From positions 1,554,144 through 1,618,143 of the forward strand of contig NC_009380.1 in NCBI RefSeq assembly GCF_000016425.1: a stretch of DNA of 64,000 nucleotides, written 5' to 3'. The DNA comes from Salinispora tropica CNB-440 (GTDB lineage Bacteria; Actinomycetota; Actinomycetes; Mycobacteriales; Micromonosporaceae). The position numbers and the translations under genes were made by a program. Numbering within the stretch: position 1 is the stretch's first letter; every line of letters begins with the position of its first letter. Positions 59,701 to 64,000 of this stretch are shown in pieces. The notes beneath the pieces were generated by a model. It was not told where the DNA came from, did no database searches, and saw only the letters and a list, made by a program, of their open reading frames with translations.

Positions 59701-60165
59701 ATGTCGTACTACTGGCCAGGAGGGCTGGGAGAGGGAGGTAGTAGGCCACCGAAGCCTAATCCCTATGACGGCGATGGTGGTGCGAGTTTCGACCCGAGGG
59801 AGGTGCCAGACCACGAAATCGGATGGGATAGGAAAAAATATGCAGGCGAGGACCCCCCAGAGGGAAAATTTGTGGTGCATACGCCTGCTTTAGAGCATTT
59901 CGCGGACCAGGTGGAAAGGCTCCGAAAGCCGCTCACGGAAGCATTTGACGAATTGAACGCGTGCCTTCCGTTGGCCGCAGGCCGTTTTAAGATTGCCGAT
60001 CAAATTAGTGATGATGGAAATAGCCTTCGAGAAACCTACTTGAGAGGTATCGCGACTATGCGAGACGGACTGCAAGATATTGAGGACAGAGTGAGAGAGG
60101 ATGCGGAAATCTTTAAGGAGCTCGAAGAGGCCAACACCGGTGTCGTGACGGATGAGGCTCCGTGA
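59701..60165 (+). CDS. Type VII-associated helical protein
   Basis: A 154-aa protein: a Gly/Pro/Asp-rich N terminus (residues 1-55), then a helical region starting VVHTPALEHFADQVERLRKPL and ending REDAEIFKELEEANTG. The helical part resembles EspC/DUF2580-type and WXG100-like secretion targets that begin with a residue pattern and form a helical hairpin, but there is no WXG motif. GGGAG precedes the ATG. Codon use is A/T-rich at third positions compared with the chromosome. Assignment rests mainly on context. Confidence 0.5.
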   Translation: MSYYWPGGLGEGGSRPPKPNPYDGDGGASFDPREVPDHEIGWDRKKYAGEDPPEGKFVVHTPALEHFADQVERLRKPLTEAFDELNACLPLAAGRFKIADQISDDGNSLRETYLRGIATMRDGLQDIEDRVREDAEIFKELEEANTGVVTDEAP

Positions 60166-60809
60166 TAGTACATTGGCCTGACATTTACTCCTAGAGGGCC
60201 GCCTGCTAACGAGTCCACAACAATTTCCTAAACCATCCGTATTGGATGTTAGAGAATGACAGCGGGTTGGATGCGTTGTCGTCCACATTCGCCTCGGGCC
60301 GGCCGGCAACCCTCGGCGATAGAGAGATGATGCAGGTGTACACGTGATTGTGGGGTTGGACCCGCGTGCGCACGCGTTCGGTTTCGTGTTGTGGACCCGT
60401 CAACTGATATGGGGCTTGATCGCGCGTCTGGCCGATGGTATGACGCGTCGGCATGGAACTGCTCGGGTCCACCGGTCGGATGCCGGTGCTGACCATGATG
60501 CCGAAGCCACCCCAGACGCGCCACGGACCACACGATCTCATCACCACCGTGACCGGAGCTACTCGATTACGGAATGGCTCTGGCCGCCAACGAACAGTAA
60601 ACGTCTCAACGTTGCAGCTTCCTGGAGTGGCTTTGTCGCAGCTTTTTGGGAGTGGCTATTGAACATTGTGCCGGAACATGGTCTGGTATGTAGGTGGTGA
60701 GGAGCAGGGAGGCGAAGCCCCCTGTCGCCGAGTGCTGAGCCAGGGACTTCGCGTTGTGGAGTGAAGGCTTGCCACTGTATTCACCAGTTTTGACTCGCAT
60801 GGAGGAGGT
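60166..60809. other. 644 bases without a recognisable gene
   Basis: Open frames on both strands are short and lack start signals or family similarity that I can see. A frame at 60344 begins VIVGLDPRAHAF, which faintly resembles IS110 transposase starts, but the rest does not continue the family. Probably decayed sequence or regulatory DNA. Confidence 0.5.
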
Positions 60810-61112
60810 ATGGTGAGCACCAAAATCCAGGTAGATACCGATGAGATGGCTCGTGCAGGCGACCGCTTCGACGATGCTGGGGATTTTCACTCGAGAGAAA
60901 ACAAGAACTTTGCCATTGTTTTTGAGAGGCTACGCGGGGCCTGGGCTGGGGAAGCGGGTGTTAGCTTTCAGGGGAACGCAGCACAGTGGCTCGCTAACTA
61001 TACAGATGTGATCGATGCTCTCTATCAGATGCGAGAAACCCTGGGTGGATCTGAAAAGAGCTATCGTGAAACCGAATTGACAAACAGCAGTGGTGGCCTG
61101 GATTTGAGCTAG
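60810..61112 (+). CDS. WXG100-family type VII secretion target
   Basis: A 100-aa EsxA/EsxB-like protein. The first helix (DEMARAGDRFDDAG) leads to a turn with the WXG motif as LRGAWAGEAG, followed by helix two (QGNAAQWLANYTDVIDALYQM). GGAGGTATGG places a Shine-Dalgarno just before the ATG. Such proteins form helical hairpin dimers and are exported by ESX systems. The C-terminal tail (ETELTNSSGGLDLS) is short and polar. A second WXG100 gene follows after 77 bases. Confidence 0.8.
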   Translation: MVSTKIQVDTDEMARAGDRFDDAGDFHSRENKNFAIVFERLRGAWAGEAGVSFQGNAAQWLANYTDVIDALYQMRETLGGSEKSYRETELTNSSGGLDLS

Positions 61113-61189
61113 CATAACCGGGATCGAGGAGTCCACTACAAGCAATAAAGTCGTGATTAGCAACTTCGGACGTACTATCTGGAGAGATG

Positions 61190-61471
61190 ATGGCATCGTT
61201 CTCGATTGACATATCGGTTGCTGTGGACATCGAAGACCAGTTGCGAACGGCGCAGCGTAGAATCGCAAATGACCTGAATGAGTTGGAGGGGATCAAAATG
61301 GATGGGTGGGACGGTGAAGCCAAGGCAAACTATCTCCAATGTCAGGCAAAGTGGAGAGATGCGGCAGACAAAATGACCGCGAACCTAGAGCTGATGGCGA
61401 TGGCGCTGGGACGTGCAACTGACAATTATTCCAACGCTGAAAAATCGGTAGCCAGAAGTTGGGGAGGATAG
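61190..61471 (+). CDS. WXG100-family type VII secretion target, second of pair
   Basis: A 93-aa helical hairpin protein with WDG (KMDGWDGEAKANY) as its WXG motif and a C-terminal helix ending AEKSVARSWGG. I chose ATG 61190, since GGAG then sits five bases upstream; ATG 61187 is adjacent. With the preceding gene it could form an EsxA/EsxB-like heterodimer. Codon use is A/T-rich relative to the chromosome. Confidence 0.8.
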   Translation: MASFSIDISVAVDIEDQLRTAQRRIANDLNELEGIKMDGWDGEAKANYLQCQAKWRDAADKMTANLELMAMALGRATDNYSNAEKSVARSWGG

Positions 61472-61854
61472 TAGCCAACAGTTTGGCGATCGCAGCCGTG
61501 GTAACTGGAGTCGTAGCATAAGTCAATTTGTTTTAGCGAATGCTCCGAAGCCATACTTGGGGGCCAGCGATCAACCACGCTGATCACGGCGATCCCTAGC
61601 ATCCGTAGCTGCGCTTCTAGTCCATGAGTCGTGCCTCCCGGTACTCGCCTCTAACTCCTGCCGAAGTCGGCGATGCAGAAACTGCTCGGAAGGTCCGGCT
61701 TCTTGCAGGGAGCCGCCACTAACGGGGTGAAAGTGTCCTGATCTGGAGGCCATGTTCTCTTCCATAGAAGCGAATTCAATCTCGTGGCCGGTGGGGCCAG
61801 TGGATGAACCCGTCGCTGGTCTCACCGACGTGGCGATGTGAATGGGAGTCAGAC
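61472..61854. other. Intergenic region before the repeat-rich gene
   Basis: About 380 bases with no gene that I can support. The frame of the next gene opens at ATG 61804, but the better start is GTG 61855. Confidence 0.5.
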
Positions 61855-63723
61855 GTGGTTAAGGCGAAAGATCTTTCTGGCGATGAAGACGCCTGGATTT
61901 GGAAAGAAATCAAGGCAGCAGTCAACGGTGGGTCTGAGATCGCAGCCGGCGACGAAGACGCCAGAGACACAGCTCAAGGTGTTAGCAACCCTAGTACATT
62001 CTATGACCTGGCATCTGCTCTTGCTAAGGTAAAAGCTACACTCGTATATTGCCGTGATGTCATTAGTTTCAGTGCGGACGACATTGCGGGGGAAGAAAGT
62101 CAGTGGTTTAAGGGGGAGGCTGCTGCGTATTTTCATGCGCACATGATGGCTGTCGTAGACAGTTTCGATTCGTATATTGTCGGCCTAGAAGAGGACCTGG
62201 ATGCGAGACCGGTGCGGCATGATGTCATTGCGGAACTAACTCACGCGGGCAATGAACTCGGCAGGGCGCGCTCGTGGCTACAGGAAATAGACCACCACTA
62301 CGCCAGCGAAGCAAAACGGCTAGGTGCGGAGGTGATGGACAATGGCCTCATCCGGGTGTCCGACCGTCCCGATGTCGTAGAGCTGTTGAACCAGGATATG
62401 CGAAGGGTGTTCAAGGGGCTTAAAGAAACGTATGGGCTTGCGGTTAATAGCATAGATTCTAGCGAAATTGCCCCCATGCCACCGCTTCCTCCGCCTGAGA
62501 AAGCGCCCATTAGAGACCCTGGTGTCAGCGTTGACACAGAGCCAGTTGACTTGGGCATTGGTGGCGATTCGGTGCGCCCGCACGCGGCACCTTGGGGCGG
62601 TTCGGGGTCTGGTGGTGAGCCGGTGGAGTTTCCTGGCGGGTTGGGGTCTGGTGGTGAGCCGGTGGAGTTTCCTGGCGGGTTGGGGTCTGGTGGTGAGCCG
62701 GTGGAGTTTCCTGGCGGGTTGGGGCCTGGTGGTGAGTCGGTGGAGCTTCCTCATGGTTCTGAGGGTGAGGGCTTTTCGGATTCGAAATTCTCCCCGAGCG
62801 ATGGCTTGGGAGGCTCTGATTTCGGCATCGCCCCGGGCACGAACCTGGCTGGCGCTGACACGCTTTCCCAACCAAGTCCGTTCCTGGGAAGCCAGACCGG
62901 GCCAGGAGCTCTTGGACCCAACAACGGCACACAAAACCTCACCACCCCTACCGCTTCTTTCGCCCCTCACTCTGGCGGTGTAGGTGGTGGGGGTCCTATG
63001 CCGTTTGTGCCTGGTGCGCCGGGGGGGTCTCCTCGGTCGGGGGGTGGTTCTCGGTCGTCTGGTTCTGTTGGTAGGTCGTCTCCTGCTTCGTTTGTGCCGG
63101 GTCGTGGTTCGGGTGGTGGTGATCCACAGAAGTTGAGGAGGGGGCCGGTTCTTGGTGGTGGGGGTCCTATGCCGTTTGTGCCTGGTGCGCCGGGGGGGTC
63201 TCCTCGGTCGGGGGGTGGTTCTCGGTCGTCTGGTTCTGTTGGTAGGTCGTCTCCTGCTTCGTTTGTGCCGGGTCGTGGTTCGGGTGGTGGTGATCCACAG
63301 AAGTTGAGGAGGGGGCCGGTTCTTGGTGGTGGGGGTCCTATGCCGTTTGTGCCTGGTGCGCCGGGGGGGTCTCCTCGGTCGGGGGGTGGTTCTCGGTCGT
63401 CTGGTTCTGTTGGTAGGTCGTCTCCTGCCTCGTTTGTGCCGGGTCGCGGTTCGGGTGGTGGTGATTCGTTGAGGAGGACTGGCGATACTGGCGGCCAGCG
63501 AAGCTACTCGGCCGGGCCCGGATCGGCTAGTAGAGCCGAGGGCCCCAGCAAGCTGCGCAAGGCCGCTGGCAACGGCGGAGTCCCTCTTGTGGGCTCCGGT
63601 GCTCCGCCGGCTGCCGGAAAGGATGCCAAGCGGGAGCGAAAGACGTGGCTTCTCGAGGAAGATGATGTTTGGGGTGCACATCCTGAATCTCCTGCTGGAC
63701 CAATTGGACGCAAGGACCGCTAG
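61855..63723 (+). CDS. Repeat-rich type VII secretion substrate-like protein
   Basis: A 622-aa protein. Residues 1-215 are helical (VKAKDLSGDEDAWIWKEI, IAGEESQWFKGEAAAYFHAH with a WXG-like W-x-x-G turn), like the N termini of long actinobacterial ESX substrates. A Pro/Gly/Ser-rich region follows with about four 13-residue repeats (GSGGEPVEFPGGL) and nearly three 57-residue repeats (GPMPFVPGAPGGSPRSGGGS...). The acidic C terminus KTWLLEEDDVWGAHP is shared by such substrates in Micromonosporaceae. I chose GTG 61855 (GGGAG six bases upstream); ATG 61804 would add 17 residues. Probably exported, EspB- or PPE-like in role. Confidence 0.65.
   Translation: MVKAKDLSGDEDAWIWKEIKAAVNGGSEIAAGDEDARDTAQGVSNPSTFYDLASALAKVKATLVYCRDVISFSADDIAGEESQWFKGEAAAYFHAHMMAVVDSFDSYIVGLEEDLDARPVRHDVIAELTHAGNELGRARSWLQEIDHHYASEAKRLGAEVMDNGLIRVSDRPDVVELLNQDMRRVFKGLKETYGLAVNSIDSSEIAPMPPLPPPEKAPIRDPGVSVDTEPVDLGIGGDSVRPHAAPWGGSGSGGEPVEFPGGLGSGGEPVEFPGGLGSGGEPVEFPGGLGPGGESVELPHGSEGEGFSDSKFSPSDGLGGSDFGIAPGTNLAGADTLSQPSPFLGSQTGPGALGPNNGTQNLTTPTASFAPHSGGVGGGGPMPFVPGAPGGSPRSGGGSRSSGSVGRSSPASFVPGRGSGGGDPQKLRRGPVLGGGGPMPFVPGAPGGSPRSGGGSRSSGSVGRSSPASFVPGRGSGGGDPQKLRRGPVLGGGGPMPFVPGAPGGSPRSGGGSRSSGSVGRSSPASFVPGRGSGGGDSLRRTGDTGGQRSYSAGPGSASRAEGPSKLRKAAGNGGVPLVGSGAPPAAGKDAKRERKTWLLEEDDVWGAHPESPAGPIGRKDR
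62604..62759 (+). repeat. 39-bp tandem repeat, about four copies
   Basis: Copies start at 62604, 62643, 62682 and 62721. The first three are almost identical; the fourth has diverged. In frame, each encodes a 13-residue unit with GGEPVEFPGG. Confidence 0.9.
62983..63465 (+). repeat. 171-bp tandem repeat, about 2.8 copies
   Basis: Copies begin at 62983, 63154 and 63325 with near-identical DNA, only a few silent differences in the third copy. In frame, each encodes 57 residues rich in Gly, Ser, Arg and Pro. The DNA identity implies recent duplication or gene conversion. Confidence 0.92.
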
Positions 63724-63772
63724 AATGTGCCGCATTCTACTTTTGGTCGGTAGATGTGCATGAGAGGGATCG

Positions 63773-64000
63773 ATGCTGACGCCTTATGATGCGGAGCTAA
63801 GTCAACTCAGGGCGCGATACCGTGCGCAGCGGACAGCATTGGGTGAGATGCAACGTGCGTTAGCCGAACTTTCGGCAACAGTAATCGGTGTACAGCGGTG
63901 TGTTCAGGTTACCGTCGATGCCTACGGACAGCTCGTTGAATTGGGATTTCCTACCGATGCATACCGGCAGATGGCGCCGCAAGAACTTGCCACTGCGGTT
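63773..64000 (+). CDS. YbaB/EbfC-family protein (truncated by window end)
   Basis: The first 76 codons of a protein starting MLTPYDAELSQLRARYRAQ, with an N-terminal helix, then VQVTVDAYGQLVELGFPTDAYRQMAP, the typical YbaB/EbfC strand-turn-helix. GAGAGG precedes the ATG. YbaB-like proteins (for example EspL) are regular members of ESX loci, where they help effector stability or regulation. The 3' end lies outside the window. Confidence 0.7.
   Translation, partial: MLTPYDAELSQLRARYRAQRTALGEMQRALAELSATVIGVQRCVQVTVDAYGQLVELGFPTDAYRQMAPQELATAV

Noticed and set aside
60344..60700. IS110-type transposase fragment
   Set aside because: Only the first ten residues (VIVGLDPRAH) are suggestive; the DEDD and serine motifs and inverted-repeat ends are absent.
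62983..63465. CRISPR array
   Set aside because: Units are 171 bp, contiguous and in frame with no unique spacers; a tandem protein-coding repeat.
62320..63735. Reverse-strand open frame of 471 codons opposite the repeat-rich gene
   Set aside because: Composed of Arg/Thr-Pro repeats created by the complement of the 39- and 171-bp repeats; the plus strand has a start signal and sensible domains.

Overview
The window is chromosomal DNA from a high-GC actinobacterium, most likely a Micromonosporaceae member (Salinispora or Micromonospora type). The signs are GC-rich third codon positions over the first ~58 kb, the clgR-pspA-pspM set, a DUF3046-recA-recX-rny-gluDCBA neighbourhood, a DUF5753/DUF397 regulator pair, and several starts preceded by a TANNNT box with no leader. 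The genus is inferred from gene content, not from a marker gene.

1-29 kb is mostly core genome. It holds a GT87 mannosyltransferase, a YcaQ-like DNA glycosylase, a DUF2752 protein, thyX, dapA, RNase J, a reverse-strand YbjN pair, ftsK, a SugE-type exporter, an ornithine cyclodeaminase homologue, and the block rimO-pgsA-pncC-clgR-pspA-pspM. On the reverse strand follow a very large degenerate multicopper-oxidase-like protein with three FnIII domains, an MmyB-type regulator divergent from an NAD(P)H oxidoreductase, a SAM hydroxide adenosyltransferase and an Lhr helicase.

29-47 kb is more variable. It has a secreted M28 aminopeptidase with a strong terminator, a CNNM/CorC pair, a Spo0M-like protein, LysE and DHA2 exporters, a decayed three-gene cassette (37.8-38.5 kb) opposite a DUF5753/DUF397 regulator pair, and a two-component system divergent from a DUF2993-MMPL pair. 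A type II toxin-antitoxin pair, in which both genes are broken, and an MFS exporter follow.

47-55.5 kb is core again: DUF3046, recA with an SOS box and a RecA-NDp-type promoter, recX, RNase Y with a long leader hairpin, and the reverse-strand glutamate-type ABC operon gluABCD with two GlnR-like boxes upstream.

55.5-64 kb is an accessory region, AT-richer and gene-sparse after 58.7 kb, with all genes on the plus strand. It encodes an orphan protein, a 732-aa protein with Rossmann-like repeats and a degenerate ADP-ribosyltransferase-like C terminus, three small helical or WXG100 proteins, a 622-aa repeat-rich type VII substrate-like protein, and the start of a YbaB/EbfC-family protein. This looks like one end of a type VII (ESX-like) secretion substrate locus; no EccC/EccB/EccD/MycP gene lies inside the window.
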